A stretch of 64,000 nt of DNA from Natrinema caseinilyticum (GCF_024227435.1 NZ_CP100445.1:124001-188000); one strand, 5' to 3'; shown: positions 52,729-62,342, counted from the first letter of the stretch. The notes: generated from the sequence alone by a model not told the origin. Translations and numbers: made by a program.

Positions 52729-53113
52729 CGTCACCACCGTCGACCGTCGTGTACCCTCCGTGGCGCCCGCTGTATCGGATTCGATTGTTCGTCTGCAGTT
52801 GCTCGATCGTCTCGTCCAGTCGCGACTCGATGTCTTCGGAAACCGCCTCGAGGAGTTCGTCCCACGAATACGTGTCAGCGGAAAGCAACTCGAGGACCTG
52901 CTTTTCGAGGCCGTTACCCCCAGGGTCTGGGTCCGGAGAAGAGGGTTCCATAGTGTCTGATTCGAAACCTTTTCGGCCGGCCTGAACCATCGCTCTGACG
53001 AATTCGCTTTGACTCATCCCGAGGTCGTCTGCGTGTGATTGCCATTCAGATTTCTGGTAGGCTGGGACGTACGTTTTGACAGCCGTTCGAGATGTATCCG
53101 ACGTTTCGCCCAT
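52718..53113 (-). CDS. DUF5805-type protein paired with the recombinase
   Basis: 131 residues. The N-terminal part (MGETSDTSRTAVKTYVPAYQ then KSEWQSHADDLGMSQSEFVR) reads like a ribbon-helix-helix DNA-binding segment. The C-terminal part (about 68-131, LEKQVLELLSADTYSWDELL then DIESRLDETIEQLQTNNRIR) resembles a winged helix. The order, RHH then wHTH, and the overlap with the integrase suggest a DNA-binding accessory or regulator of recombination. The pair is known from other haloarchaea to my recollection. Its AT-rich promoter is upstream of 53113. Confidence 0.82.
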   Translation of the reverse strand: MGETSDTSRTAVKTYVPAYQKSEWQSHADDLGMSQSEFVRAMVQAGRKGFESDTMEPSSPDPDPGGNGLEKQVLELLSADTYSWDELLEAVSEDIESRLDETIEQLQTNNRIRYSGRHGGYTTVDGGDDDD

Positions 53114-54019
53114 ATCCTCTCATCAATCGCGGTGACCTTCAATCTACCCATAATTCGAGCTAAGTGACCTTATCTCGACTCGTATATACCAATAGGCGCC
53201 AATTGTGTGCCTACAATTTGATATTGCAGTTGAATATGTGACATAGTTTCGGATATTAATTCCACACTGTTGGTACCACCATTCGAGATATGAGAATTGC
53301 GTGCGCCCGTCTCGAGTTGGTGTGTGGAATTTCGAACCGGACGAAACGAGGTCAGTGTGCCGTCTTTTCGCTCCTGCTGACGGTGACGGACGGTCGGTTG
53401 TCAGGGTCCCGGATGCGCTCCGTCGACGCGTACTCGTTGCGAGCGAACTGGTCCCCCGCTGTAGTAGTCTCTCTCGAGGGGCCGCCGACGCAGCTTCCGG
53501 CAGGCTTCCCGTCTGCCCTTTCTCTCAGTCGTCTTTCGAGGGGTCTCGATACGTCGGCCGACGGACGCACACACCGTCGAAGCGAAGTGACCGCTCTCGG
53601 TGGTGCCTCTGCGATGTAGACTCCGGCGACGAACGATCCTCGCCGATTACTGGTCGGATGCCGGGCGAGTTTCGGGCGGTCTCAGACGGCAACGGCTGGG
53701 TTCACGGACGAACTCTATTCGAGTGAAGCGGCACAGACCGACCCTACTCTCTTCGCGGACGGATACGTGCCCATCATCGCGAAATCGCTTTCCGGAGCCA
53801 CAGCGGCCGTCCGATCGCACCTCCGTCGGCTCACCGATTCCCGGTGCTCTCGGGACAGTTGCGCGAGTAACCGTACCCGGGGACTCGTGGGTGATTCGGA
53901 CGAAACGGGGCCTCGTTAATTGATACCGAGCATCATTATCTGGCGGTTGCTGTCGGACTTACAAACCTTATTTCGCTATACAAAGTTAGCAGGGGTGACG
54001 GAGCTTCGCCGACTCCCGT
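53114..54019. other. 0.9 kb region without a recognised gene
   Basis: The first 150 bases are AT-rich and probably contain the promoter of the recombinase operon. The rest contains several long open frames on both strands, but all read as Arg/Ser-rich and lack a family resemblance. Near 53930-53990 an AT-rich stretch ends at the 3' end of the PH-domain gene. It may hold an RNA or gene remnants; I recognise none. Confidence 0.5.
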
Positions 54020-55600
54020 TCACCGTTTGGAGTCGTCACCTCGCCACCCGTCCGTCTGCTCGCCCGAGTCTCGAAACCACCGGCCACCCGACCGGTGTCG
54101 ATTTCGTACACGGAGTCGGTCCTGAAGGCGCTCTTCGATTTCGGCTTGAATCTCGAGTCCGCGATCAGCGTCCACGTCGTGGGCCGTCGCCGCTCGACCG
54201 AAGAACGAGGCAGAACTCGCGGTGTCCGCCGTCACGCTGGCGAGTCGCCGTCGCCGCTGGAAGATCGTCGCTTCGTGAAGGACGGCCTGCACGCGGTAAT
54301 GCGGGACGATTTTGGTCGTCCGCCGCCAGAATCCCGTGCGCGTGAGCAAAAACCGATCGCCGACCCGGAACCCTCGGTTCACCCATTTCAGGTGGGCCGC
54401 GACCGGAACGACGACACCGATTACGAGGAGAACGTACCACTGCCGAACGACGGCAGTGTACCGGGCTCCGAGATACGCGACGGCGACGACGGCGGCGAGA
54501 ACGAGCAGGTACCGGACCGCATACCGTTCTCTGGCCCGCCTCGGTGGGGACTCGAGGTCCACCGGGCCGAAGGGTTCGATCGCCCGCGCGAGCGCGGTCA
54601 CGCGGTCGGTGTCTGCGAGCGGAATCGCGGATTCAGACCCGCGTGACTCCTGTCCGGGCGCGTATCCGGCCGTCTCGACGCTCAGCGCCGCGAAGCCGAA
54701 CCACCGAAACGGGATCGACTCGGAGATCGTAAGCGCCTGGACCTTCTCGAGGGGGATCGTCCCGCTGTAGCGCTGGAGGAGTCCACGTTCGTAATAGAGT
54801 TCGTCGTCGACGCGTGTGAGACGGAACCCGTAGTAACGGGTGAACGTGAGCGCTGCGCTGATGACCCAGGCTGCGAGCACGAAAGCCAGGAGTCCCCAGA
54901 CGATCGCACCCAGTCCCGTTACCGGTCCCGGTAGCTCGGCGGGCCGATCGACCGGAATCAACGTGCTGGGATCGAACCCACTGGCAAAAGAGAGCGCGAT
55001 ACCGCCCAGCACGCTCGCTCCGGGGTCGATCGTGAAGACGCTCAAGATCGCGAGTTCGCGCGGCTGGATTTCGAACAGGACGTCTTCGTCCTCCGCCGTC
55101 GCCGTCTCGAGTGACGCGGCGCGGTCTTCGTCCGTGGACGCGTCGCCGCCACCGGTTTCGGTGCGAGCGCCGCGTCTCAGTTGCCGTCTGAGACGGCGGG
55201 CCTCCGTTTCGTCTACGTACCGGAGACTGACTTCGGTCTCGCCGCCCCCGGCGGTTTCGATGTGGACCGCGGCGATACCGACGACTCGTTCGACGACGTT
55301 CTGTCTGATATCGACGTTTTGAATCCGCCCCAGCGGGAGTTCACGGTCCCGACGCGAAATCACCCCGGACGTGACGTCGAAGGTGTCCTCGGTGAGTTCG
55401 TACCGGAACCGCTGGTAATAGGCGAACTCGTAGACGATACCCGTGACGATACCGAACGCGACGAGACCGAAAACCGACAGCAGATCCATCCCGTTCCCGC
55501 CCGGGGAGACGACGACGCCGACGACGAAGAACACGAACCCGGTATTGAGACTCCGCGAGAGCGACCGGACGGCGATAGACGCTGGATGGAGCTTTCTCAT
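54020..55600 (-). CDS. YdbT-like protein with three PH-like domains (copy 1)
   Basis: About 526 residues from ATG 55600 (MRKLHPASIAVRSLSRSL), matching the start of its paralogue MNRLHPLS. Three bPH_2-type repeats are visible. The first follows TFDVTSGVISRRDRELPL with GRIQNVDIRQNV. The second reads YYERGLLQRYSGTIPLEKVQ. The third reads LTRTGFWRRTTKIVPHYRVQ. Pairs of membrane helices precede each. Bacterial YdbT works with YdbS; in Bacillus the pair gives resistance to the bacteriocin amylocyclicin. The YdbS-like partner precedes it by seven bases. Role here is inferred only. Confidence 0.8.
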   Translation of the reverse strand: MRKLHPASIAVRSLSRSLNTGFVFFVVGVVVSPGGNGMDLLSVFGLVAFGIVTGIVYEFAYYQRFRYELTEDTFDVTSGVISRRDRELPLGRIQNVDIRQNVVERVVGIAAVHIETAGGGETEVSLRYVDETEARRLRRQLRRGARTETGGGDASTDEDRAASLETATAEDEDVLFEIQPRELAILSVFTIDPGASVLGGIALSFASGFDPSTLIPVDRPAELPGPVTGLGAIVWGLLAFVLAAWVISAALTFTRYYGFRLTRVDDELYYERGLLQRYSGTIPLEKVQALTISESIPFRWFGFAALSVETAGYAPGQESRGSESAIPLADTDRVTALARAIEPFGPVDLESPPRRARERYAVRYLLVLAAVVAVAYLGARYTAVVRQWYVLLVIGVVVPVAAHLKWVNRGFRVGDRFLLTRTGFWRRTTKIVPHYRVQAVLHEATIFQRRRRLASVTADTASSASFFGRAATAHDVDADRGLEIQAEIEERLQDRLRVRNRHRSGGRWFRDSGEQTDGWRGDDSKR

Positions 55601-55607
55601 CTCGCCG

Positions 55608-56096
55608 TTACACTGCATCTTCTCCCGCGCTCTCGATTGCGAGTCGGCGCAACGCTTCCTGTAAATCTTCGGCGCGTGCAGGCGTCAGTCCGGGAATGGC
55701 GACGTCCGAGCTCCGCGAACCGGCGGTAAAGACGACGACCGTCGCGAGGCCGACGGTTCGCTCGAGTGGCGACCGCCGAGAGTCGACGTGTTGAACGCGG
55801 ACGTACGGGACGACCGTCTGGATCCTGGTGAAGACGCCGCGTTTGATGTACAGATCGTCGTCGCGGAGATCGAACCGCCAGACGGCGTACCGTCGCCAGG
55901 CGACGAAGACTCGGATAACGGCCAGTACGATAACGACGGCGGCCACCGCCGGAACGAAGACACTCGGTGCGGGGATCCAGAGATCGGTGCGGGAAAGCGC
56001 GATCGCCCCGCCGACGACGAGTCCGCCGAAGATCGCGGCTCGAGCGGTCGCGAGGACGAGCCAGACAACCCGAACCCGCGGGGTGAGCCGTTCCAT
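55608..56096 (-). CDS. YdbS-like single PH-domain membrane protein (copy 1)
   Basis: 162 residues from ATG 56096. Two membrane helices (about residues 10-35 and 45-70) precede a bPH_2 domain with RFDLRDDDLYIKRGVFTRIQ and VVPYVRVQHVDSRRSPLERT, then VVFTAGSRSSDVAIPGLTPA. The upstream in-frame extension to 56174 has no similarity. It forms an operon with the YdbT-like gene. The second copy pair lies at 59970-62079 with the same order and spacing. Confidence 0.82.
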   Translation of the reverse strand: MERLTPRVRVVWLVLATARAAIFGGLVVGGAIALSRTDLWIPAPSVFVPAVAAVVIVLAVIRVFVAWRRYAVWRFDLRDDDLYIKRGVFTRIQTVVPYVRVQHVDSRRSPLERTVGLATVVVFTAGSRSSDVAIPGLTPARAEDLQEALRRLAIESAGEDAV

Positions 56097-56326
56097 ACGT
56101 GTCTCGACGGAACAAACGGGATTAAAGGGTGGGAAAGCGACGGCAATTATCAGGGCGTGAGAGACCGGTCTCACGGAACCGCACGTATCGGTCCACCTCT
56201 CGACCTGCGTTTCGAAGTCCGGGACGGCGACGGCGGTCGAGCGAATACGTTCGGGTGCGCCGGGAACGACTGCGTGTTCTCGTTCGTCCGGCGTCGTCCG
56301 CGAGAAAATCTGCGCGAGGTCGGCCG

Positions 56327-56560
56327 TCAGTGGGTTGCGGTCCGAACGTCTTCGACGCGATACAGATCTTCCTGGAGTCCGTCCCCGTCACAGTCCTCGT
56401 TCGGACACTCGTAGTGCCACCCATCCTGGGTCGCTTCGCCTTCTCGGAATCGATCGCCACATACCTGACAGAAGAGTTGTCCCTTTTTGCACGTGTCTCG
56501 GTGTAACTCGAGGGCGAGCTCCGTCTGAAACGACTGGTTGCAGTTACGACAGGTGTGCAT
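56327..56560 (-). CDS. C2H2-type zinc-finger protein
   Basis: 77 residues from ATG 56560 (MHTCRNCNQSFQTELALELH). Finger one has CRNC and HRDTC at about residues 4-7 and 20-24. Finger two has CQVCGDRFREGEATQDGWHY with CPNEDCDG (about 30-60). ATG 56584 could add eight residues (MEARVRRN) but the shorter form matches the family length as I recall it. These short proteins are conserved in haloarchaea; binding to nucleic acid is likely but unproven. Neighbours are unrelated. Confidence 0.82.
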   Translation of the reverse strand: MHTCRNCNQSFQTELALELHRDTCKKGQLFCQVCGDRFREGEATQDGWHYECPNEDCDGDGLQEDLYRVEDVRTATH

Positions 56561-56864
56561 ATTTCGTCTGACGCGAGCCTCCATCAAAACTGCTTGGGTT
56601 CTTTTATTCCGACGGGATCCGAGGCGATTCGGCGTCACTCTCTCGATTTGCCGATAATACGTCGGGAAAAAAGAGCGAACCGGATTCGGGTTTTACTCAC
56701 TCGAGAGTATGACTTGTGCCGTCGGGCGTTCGGACGTTTGACCCTCTGTGTACGCCGATCGAACTTCCGTACGTGATCTGGAAATTCAGGGAACGAAGGA
56801 GCGACACGGAGAACGTGGCGTCTTTCACCAGTCCTTTGTATCCGAGGACGTAACGGTCGAAGTA
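56561..56864. promoter_or_regulatory. Divergent spacer C2H2 gene / CNNM gene
   Basis: About 300 bases with lower GC near 56580-56700. It should carry promoters for both divergent genes, but I cannot point to one clear TATA element. No gene is recognised in it. Confidence 0.4.
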
Positions 56865-57941
56865 ATGGATACGCTCGTCATCGGGGGGAGACTGATCGCA
56901 GGGGTGTTGCTCATCTTGGCGAACGCCTTCTTCGTCGCTATCGAGTTCGCACTGACTCGCGCTCGTCAGTTCACCGAGGAGGAATTCGTCGGCGGTGACC
57001 CGAAACTAGAGCGGGCGTGGGAAATGACGGACGATCTCGAGATCTATCTCACCACGTGTCAGGTGGGTATTACGGCCTCGAGCATCGCGGTCGGGATCGT
57101 CGCCGAACCAGCACTGGCTGCCATCTTCGAGCCTCTGTTCGAGAACACGGTACTGGCCACGATCGGCAGCGGGGCGATCATCGCCTTCCTGATCATCAAT
57201 CTCGTTCACCTGACACACGGCGAGCAGACGCCGACGTATCTCGGCGTCGAACGGTCGCGGATGGTCTGTCGGTACGGCGCGGCGCCGCTTTACTGGTTCC
57301 ACTGGATAATCTCGCCGCTCATCACGATCGGCGACGGCGTCGCGAAGTGGACCCTCAAACTCTTCGGGATCGAAATGACCGGCGCGTGGCTCGAGACCGA
57401 AGAAGACGTCATCGAATCCCGCGCAGACCTCCGGAACCGACTCGGATCGATCCTCGAGGAGGGCGATCTTCCGGACGAACGACGCGAAGAGGTGATGAAC
57501 GCGTTTCAGATCGGCGAACAGTCGATCCGGGACGTGATGGTCGGGTCGGAGGAAATCGTCGCGCTGTCGACGGACGACGACGCCGACGAAAATCTCCGAA
57601 AGATGGCCGAACGGCCGCAAACGCGGTATCCGCTGGCCGGCGCCGAACTGACCGACTTTCGGGGAATCGTCTACACGCCGGTCCTTCTCAGACACCGCGA
57701 GGAACTCGCCGATGGCGACGTCGACTTCGCCGAACTGGCCGCACCGCCGATGACCCTCTCACCCGATACGGACGTGAGCGACGCGGTCGACCAGTTTCAG
57801 GCGGAAAATCAGGAACTGGCGCTCGTGATCGAAGACGGGGAGGTCGTCGGACTCGTCACGATCACCGACTTGCTCGAGGCGGTGATGGGCGACATCGAGG
57901 ACCCGCTCGATTTGGAACGGCTCGAAACGGCCGATCGCTGA
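56865..57941 (+). CDS. CNNM/CorC-type membrane protein (DUF21 plus CBS)
   Basis: 358 residues from ATG 56865. The DUF21 membrane domain (about residues 1-185) has the typical LANAFFVAIEFALTRARQ start and the CQVGITASSIAVGIVAEPAL motif. Two CBS-like modules follow (about 200-345), including SIRDVMVGSEEIVALSTDDD and ELALVIEDGEVVGLVTITDL. This family handles Mg2+ or Co2+ efflux or sensing and is often labelled hemolysin. The upstream frame to 56748 has no similarity. Confidence 0.88.
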   Translation: MDTLVIGGRLIAGVLLILANAFFVAIEFALTRARQFTEEEFVGGDPKLERAWEMTDDLEIYLTTCQVGITASSIAVGIVAEPALAAIFEPLFENTVLATIGSGAIIAFLIINLVHLTHGEQTPTYLGVERSRMVCRYGAAPLYWFHWIISPLITIGDGVAKWTLKLFGIEMTGAWLETEEDVIESRADLRNRLGSILEEGDLPDERREEVMNAFQIGEQSIRDVMVGSEEIVALSTDDDADENLRKMAERPQTRYPLAGAELTDFRGIVYTPVLLRHREELADGDVDFAELAAPPMTLSPDTDVSDAVDQFQAENQELALVIEDGEVVGLVTITDLLEAVMGDIEDPLDLERLETADR

Positions 57942-58057
57942 ACGGCCCGCCGGCCGCGGGTCGGTACGACGTCGATCGCTCCGCGGTTCAGTCCGCGGAA
58001 TACCACCGCGCAAATCCACGGCTTTCGTTTTTGCCCGTCGGTCTGAAACTGGGAGCC

Positions 58058-58489
58058 GTGCACGACAATATTCTGGTGCCAACCGACGGAAGCGACGCGA
58101 GCGCCGCGGCCGTCGACGAGGCGATAGCAATCGCAGATCGGGAACGGACCACGGTCCACTTCCTCTCCGTCGTCGACACCGGCACGGAGATGTCCGCGGC
58201 CGCCTCGGGATCGATCGCCCCGCAACTTACGGAGACGCTCGAAGAAAAGGCCGAATCCGCACTCGACGAGGCCGCGAACCGCGCCGAACGGGCAGACGTG
58301 AACTACGACCGGACGACCCTCGAGGGCGATCCACACGAGGTGATCGCCGAGTACAGCACCGAATACGACATCGACCTCGTCGTCGTGGGGGCGAGCGGCC
58401 GATCGGGATTGAAAGAACACCTCCTCGGGAGTACGACCGACCGCGTCGTACGGACGGTCGAGACGTCGGTGTTGATCGCACGCCCCTGA
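58058..58489 (+). CDS. Universal stress protein (UspA family)
   Basis: 143 residues from GTG 58058. It begins HDNILVPTDGSDASAAAVDE and ends VVVGASGRSGLKEHLLGSTT, with the Gly-rich ATP-binding signature G-x2-G-x9-G(S/T). The middle has the usual HFLSVVDTGTEM strand. It is a single-domain UspA that would bind ATP and dimerise. Haloarchaea have many copies; this one has no evident special partner, but it lies between the CNNM-type gene and fumC. Function remains general stress response by inference. Confidence 0.92.
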   Translation: MHDNILVPTDGSDASAAAVDEAIAIADRERTTVHFLSVVDTGTEMSAAASGSIAPQLTETLEEKAESALDEAANRAERADVNYDRTTLEGDPHEVIAEYSTEYDIDLVVVGASGRSGLKEHLLGSTTDRVVRTVETSVLIARP

Positions 58490-58534
58490 GCAACGAAGCG
58501 GGATGCAAGAACGGATACGGCGTGCCGGACCGCT

Positions 58535-59950
58535 TCAGTCGTCCTGGCCGAGAATGCCGCGTTCGGTCATCTTCCGGGGGTCGAGCACTTCGTCGGCTTC
58601 CTCCTCGTCGAGATAGCCCTTCTCGAGGACGACCTCGCGGACCGTTTTTCCTTCCTTGAGCGCGGTCTTTGCGACCTCGCTTGCCTTATCGTAGCCGATG
58701 TGGACGTTGAGCGAGGTCGCCATCGCCATCGACTGTTCGACGCGGTCCTCGCAGTACTCCTCGTTGGCCTCGAGTTTTCGCACGAAGCGCTCGCCGAAGA
58801 CCTGACTCGCGTTCGAGATGAGTTCGGCGGACTCGAGGAAGTTGTGTGCGAGGACGGGTTTGTAGAGATTGAGATCGATCTGCCCCTCCGCCGCGCCGGC
58901 GGAGACGGCCGCGTCGTTGCCGACGACCTGTTTGTGGACCTGGTTGACGGCCTCGGCGACGACGGGGTTGATCTTGCCGGGCATGATCGACGACCCGGGC
59001 TGGTTCTCGGGCTGTTCGATCTCGCCGAGTCCGTTGCGCGGCCCGGAAGCCAGCAGGCGGAGGTCGTTGGCGATCTTGTTCAGCGACCCGGCGACGGTCC
59101 GCAACGCCCCGTGGGCCTCGGACATCGCGTCGTGAGCGGCCTGGGCCTCGAAGTGGTCGTCCGCTTCGCGGAACTGGACGCCCGTCTCCTTCGTGATGTA
59201 CTCGGCCGCGCGGCCGGGGAACTCGGGGTGCGTGTTCAGCCCCGTTCCCGTCGCAGTCCCGCCGAGTGCGAGTTCGCCGAGGTGGTTCCGGACGTTGTCG
59301 ACGCGCGCCAGCCCTTTCTCGACCTGCGTTCGGTAGCCGCCGAACTCCTGGCCGAGCGTGACCGGGGTGGCGTCCTGCAGGTGCGTTCGGCCCGTCTTGA
59401 CGACGTCGTCGAACTCGGCCTCTTTCTCCTCGAGCGCTTCGCGGAGGGTATCGAGCGCGGGAATGACGTCCTTCTCGACGGCCTCGAGGGAGGCGACGTG
59501 CATCGCGGTCGGGATGACGTCGTTGGACGACTGGCCGTAGTTGACGTGGTCGTTGGGGTGGACGACGCGGTCGCCGATCTCCGCGCCCATGATCTCGGCG
59601 GCGCGGTTGGCGATGACCTCGTTCGCGTTCATGTTCGAGGAGGTACCGGACCCGGTCTGGAAGATGTCGACCGGGAACTGCTCGTCGTGTTCGCCGGCGA
59701 TGACCTCGTCTGCGGCCTCGATGATCGCTTCGGCGACGTCGTCGTCGACCAGACCGAGGTCGCGGTTGGCTTGCGCGGCGGCCTTCTTGACGACGCCGAG
59801 CGCTCGGACGAAGCGGCGGCTGAACGTGATCCCGGAGATCGGAAAGTTCTGGATCGCGCGCTGGGTCTGGGCCCCCCAGTAGGCGTCCGCGGGAACCTGC
59901 ATTTCGCCGAGGCTGTCCTCCTCGATTCGGTAATCGTCTCCGTCTGCCAT
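58535..59950 (-). CDS. fumC: Class II fumarate hydratase
   Basis: 471 residues from ATG 59950. Signatures: TGSGTSSNMNANEVIANRAA, VHPNDHVNYGQSSNDVIPTA (catalytic His), TGRTHLQDATPVTLGQEFGG and the superfamily GSSIMPGKINPVVAEAV. It hydrates fumarate to malate in the TCA cycle. The upstream in-frame extension to 59998 lacks similarity. It follows the second PH-domain pair by 19 bases on the same strand, so partial co-transcription is possible. Confidence 0.96.
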   Translation of the reverse strand: MADGDDYRIEEDSLGEMQVPADAYWGAQTQRAIQNFPISGITFSRRFVRALGVVKKAAAQANRDLGLVDDDVAEAIIEAADEVIAGEHDEQFPVDIFQTGSGTSSNMNANEVIANRAAEIMGAEIGDRVVHPNDHVNYGQSSNDVIPTAMHVASLEAVEKDVIPALDTLREALEEKEAEFDDVVKTGRTHLQDATPVTLGQEFGGYRTQVEKGLARVDNVRNHLGELALGGTATGTGLNTHPEFPGRAAEYITKETGVQFREADDHFEAQAAHDAMSEAHGALRTVAGSLNKIANDLRLLASGPRNGLGEIEQPENQPGSSIMPGKINPVVAEAVNQVHKQVVGNDAAVSAGAAEGQIDLNLYKPVLAHNFLESAELISNASQVFGERFVRKLEANEEYCEDRVEQSMAMATSLNVHIGYDKASEVAKTALKEGKTVREVVLEKGYLDEEEADEVLDPRKMTERGILGQDD

Positions 59951-59969
59951 AGCGAAGCCTTGGAGGCGG

Positions 59970-61616
59970 TCAGGTAAAATCCACCGAAAGCCCGGCATCG
60001 TCCGACCGAGCGCGCTCGCGCAGGGCCGACTGCAGTCGTTGTCGGCCCGTACCGTGAACCTCGCGAGCCGTCTCGAGGCCGATGTCGTCGATCGTCGGGG
60101 TTCCCCAGGCGAACGTTCGCGAACTGGCGGTGTCGACGGCGAGCGTCGCCAGCCCGAGCCGACGCTGGAAAATCGAGCGCCGGGTCGAAACCGTCTGAAT
60201 CCGATAATACGGGACGACGGTCGTCCGGCGCTTCCAGAACCCGCTTCGAACGACGAGGTGGTCCTCGCCGACGAAGTAGCCCAGATTGACGTATTTCAGG
60301 TGTGCAGCGGGCGGAACGACGACGAAGGCGATCGCGGAGAGGTACCAGCGGCCGACGGTCGAAACCCGCGCGAGTCCGAATGCGGCCAGGACGACGACGC
60401 AGGCGAGTAGCGAGTACCGGACGAGATAGCGTCGCCGGGCCAGGGTCGGCGGTCGACGAAACGCGGGCGTTTCGACGCCGGTTACGTTCTCGGCGAACCG
60501 GTAGATGCGATCCGATTCCGCGAGCGGGACGGCCGACTGGCTGGCGCTCCCCACGTCGGGGCCGTAGCCGGCAGTTTCGACCCACAGGCCGGCGTACCCG
60601 ACCAGCCGTTGAAGCGGGTTCTCGGTAACCGTGACCGACTGGACCTTCTCGACGGGGATCGATCCGCTGTAGCGCTGGATCAGCCCGCGCTCGTAGACGA
60701 AGTCCTCACCCGCTCGTCCCAGTCGGAAGCCGTAGTAGTTCGCGATCGTATAGAGCGCGCTCGAGACGTACGTCGCACCGACCCACTGGAGGGTCGTCAC
60801 CCCGATCAACACGAGAAGGGGGCCGACGGCTGCGCCGTGGATCGCTTCCGGACCGCCGAGTGGCTGGGCTGCCAGCAAGACGAACTCCGGAACCGGACCC
60901 GAGCCGGAATCGGCGCTTTGGAAGAACAACAGTATCGCGACCGGGAAGACGGCCGCACCCCATCGGAACGAGGTCAGTGCGTAGACGAGGAGTTCTTTCA
61001 ACTCGAGTTCGAACAACGTGATCGGCCCGCTCTCGGCTCGAGTTCGTTCGGTCCGTGCTGATTCGCCGACGCCTGCAGCGTCGGCTGCGTCGGTGGATGA
61101 CGGTCGTTCGCCAGTGGTGGACGGCCGTTCGTCGGCGGTGGTCGGTCGTGGGCCGCCAGCGTGTGTCCCATCGTCGACGGAGGCCGTTAGCCGCCGGATC
61201 TCCGACTGAAGGCGTTCGGCTTCGGTTTCGCTCACGAAGTCCAGGCTGGCTTCCGTCTCGCCCCCGCCGGCGGTTTCGATCGAAACGACGGCGAGCCCCA
61301 GGATTCGCTGGACGGCCCCCTGGGACACGTCGACATTCTGAATGCGGCGATACGGTATCTCTCGAGACCGACGGGAGAGAACGCCCGAGGTGACGTCGAA
61401 CGTGCTCGCCGTGATCTCGTACGTAAATCGGTAATAGTAGGCGATTCCGTAGCCGATCCCGGCGACGAGACCGAGAGGAGACAACACGAACAACAGGTCG
61501 ATATCGACGTCGAAGACGCTGGATCCGACTCCCACGAGGAAAAACGGAATCGAAAATCCGGTCACCCCTCGCTGGAGGGCCGCCGTCACGGCGCTGAGTG
61601 GATGTAAACGATTCAT
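59970..61616 (-). CDS. YdbT-like protein with three PH-like domains (copy 2)
   Basis: 548 residues (MNRLHPLSAVTAALQRGVTG). Same architecture as the gene at 54020-55600: TSGVLSRRSREIPYRRIQNV (first PH), VYERGLIQRYSGSIPVEKVQ (second), VVRSGFWKRRTTVVPYYRIQ (third), with helix pairs between. A longer acidic/Ser/Thr linker (about 148-195) separates the first and second domains. The YdbS-like partner ends one base before its start, so it is coupled. The copy differs from copy 1 along the length, so the duplication is old. Confidence 0.82.
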   Translation of the reverse strand: MNRLHPLSAVTAALQRGVTGFSIPFFLVGVGSSVFDVDIDLLFVLSPLGLVAGIGYGIAYYYRFTYEITASTFDVTSGVLSRRSREIPYRRIQNVDVSQGAVQRILGLAVVSIETAGGGETEASLDFVSETEAERLQSEIRRLTASVDDGTHAGGPRPTTADERPSTTGERPSSTDAADAAGVGESARTERTRAESGPITLFELELKELLVYALTSFRWGAAVFPVAILLFFQSADSGSGPVPEFVLLAAQPLGGPEAIHGAAVGPLLVLIGVTTLQWVGATYVSSALYTIANYYGFRLGRAGEDFVYERGLIQRYSGSIPVEKVQSVTVTENPLQRLVGYAGLWVETAGYGPDVGSASQSAVPLAESDRIYRFAENVTGVETPAFRRPPTLARRRYLVRYSLLACVVVLAAFGLARVSTVGRWYLSAIAFVVVPPAAHLKYVNLGYFVGEDHLVVRSGFWKRRTTVVPYYRIQTVSTRRSIFQRRLGLATLAVDTASSRTFAWGTPTIDDIGLETAREVHGTGRQRLQSALRERARSDDAGLSVDFT

Positions 61617-61617
61617 C

Positions 61618-62079
61618 TCAAACGGCGTCCTCTCCCCCGCTCTCGACGGCCAGTTCGCGAAGCGTATCCTGCAGCTTTCGGGATCGAGACGGGGTCAAGC
61701 CCGGTATTCGGACGTCTGCGTTCCGGGAACCGGCCGTGTAGACGACGACGCTCGAGAGTCCCAGCACCCGTTCGATCGGGCCGAACTGGGTGTCGACGTG
61801 TTGGACGCGGACGAACGGGACCGCGGTTTCGACGAAGGTGACGACGCCTCGCTCGAGGTAGAGGGCGTCGTCCTGTAACTCGAACCGCCAGATCCGGTAG
61901 AGCCGGACGGCGTAGACGGCGCCGAGGGCGATCCCGAGGAGAACGACCACTACCAGGACGGACGTGGGAACGGTGACGAGCCACGTGTCGACCGCGGCGA
62001 GGCCGACACCGAGGAGAGCAGCGACGAGAGCGCCCCGGGCGATCCAGAGCAATCTGATGCGGGGGTGGAGCGATTCCAT
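61618..62079 (-). CDS. YdbS-like single PH-domain membrane protein (copy 2)
   Basis: 153 residues from ATG 62079. It starts MESLHPRIRLLWIARGALVA with two membrane helices (about 10-30 and 35-60), then a bPH_2 domain with RFELQDDALYLERGVVTFVE and VPFVRVQHVDTQFGPIERVL, then VVVYTAGSRNADVRIPGLTP. It is a clear paralogue of 55608-56096. Start supported by the match to that copy. It precedes the YdbT-like gene with one base between them. Confidence 0.82.
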   Translation of the reverse strand: MESLHPRIRLLWIARGALVAALLGVGLAAVDTWLVTVPTSVLVVVVLLGIALGAVYAVRLYRIWRFELQDDALYLERGVVTFVETAVPFVRVQHVDTQFGPIERVLGLSSVVVYTAGSRNADVRIPGLTPSRSRKLQDTLRELAVESGGEDAV

Positions 62080-62342
62080 ATTTCAAATGTGTCAGCACCG
62101 ATGGATAAAGCTACGGTTCCGCCGATTCGAATCGGCGGGAGGGACGAACGGTCCACGACCGATGCACCGTCGTCCGAACGACTGGCCGGCATCCTCCGAC
62201 CTCGAATAGCATCCCTCGGTGTCGGGAGCGACCCTCCGCAGCGAGGGCCGTCGGGAGGGCTGCAGGATGTGTGCGCTCGTGGCGAGCAGTCAACCGAGTG
62301 ACGAAGGAATTTATCACGGTCTCTGATCAACAGTTCTCACAC

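Noticed and set aside
53301-53726. 141-residue open frame in the gap beside the recombinase
   Set aside because: Arg/Ser-rich with poor start context and no family resemblance; it overlaps other equally long frames.
59629-60585. Long minus-strand frame across fumC and the PH-domain gene
   Set aside because: It crosses the boundary of two genes with clear signatures and has a noncoding composition.
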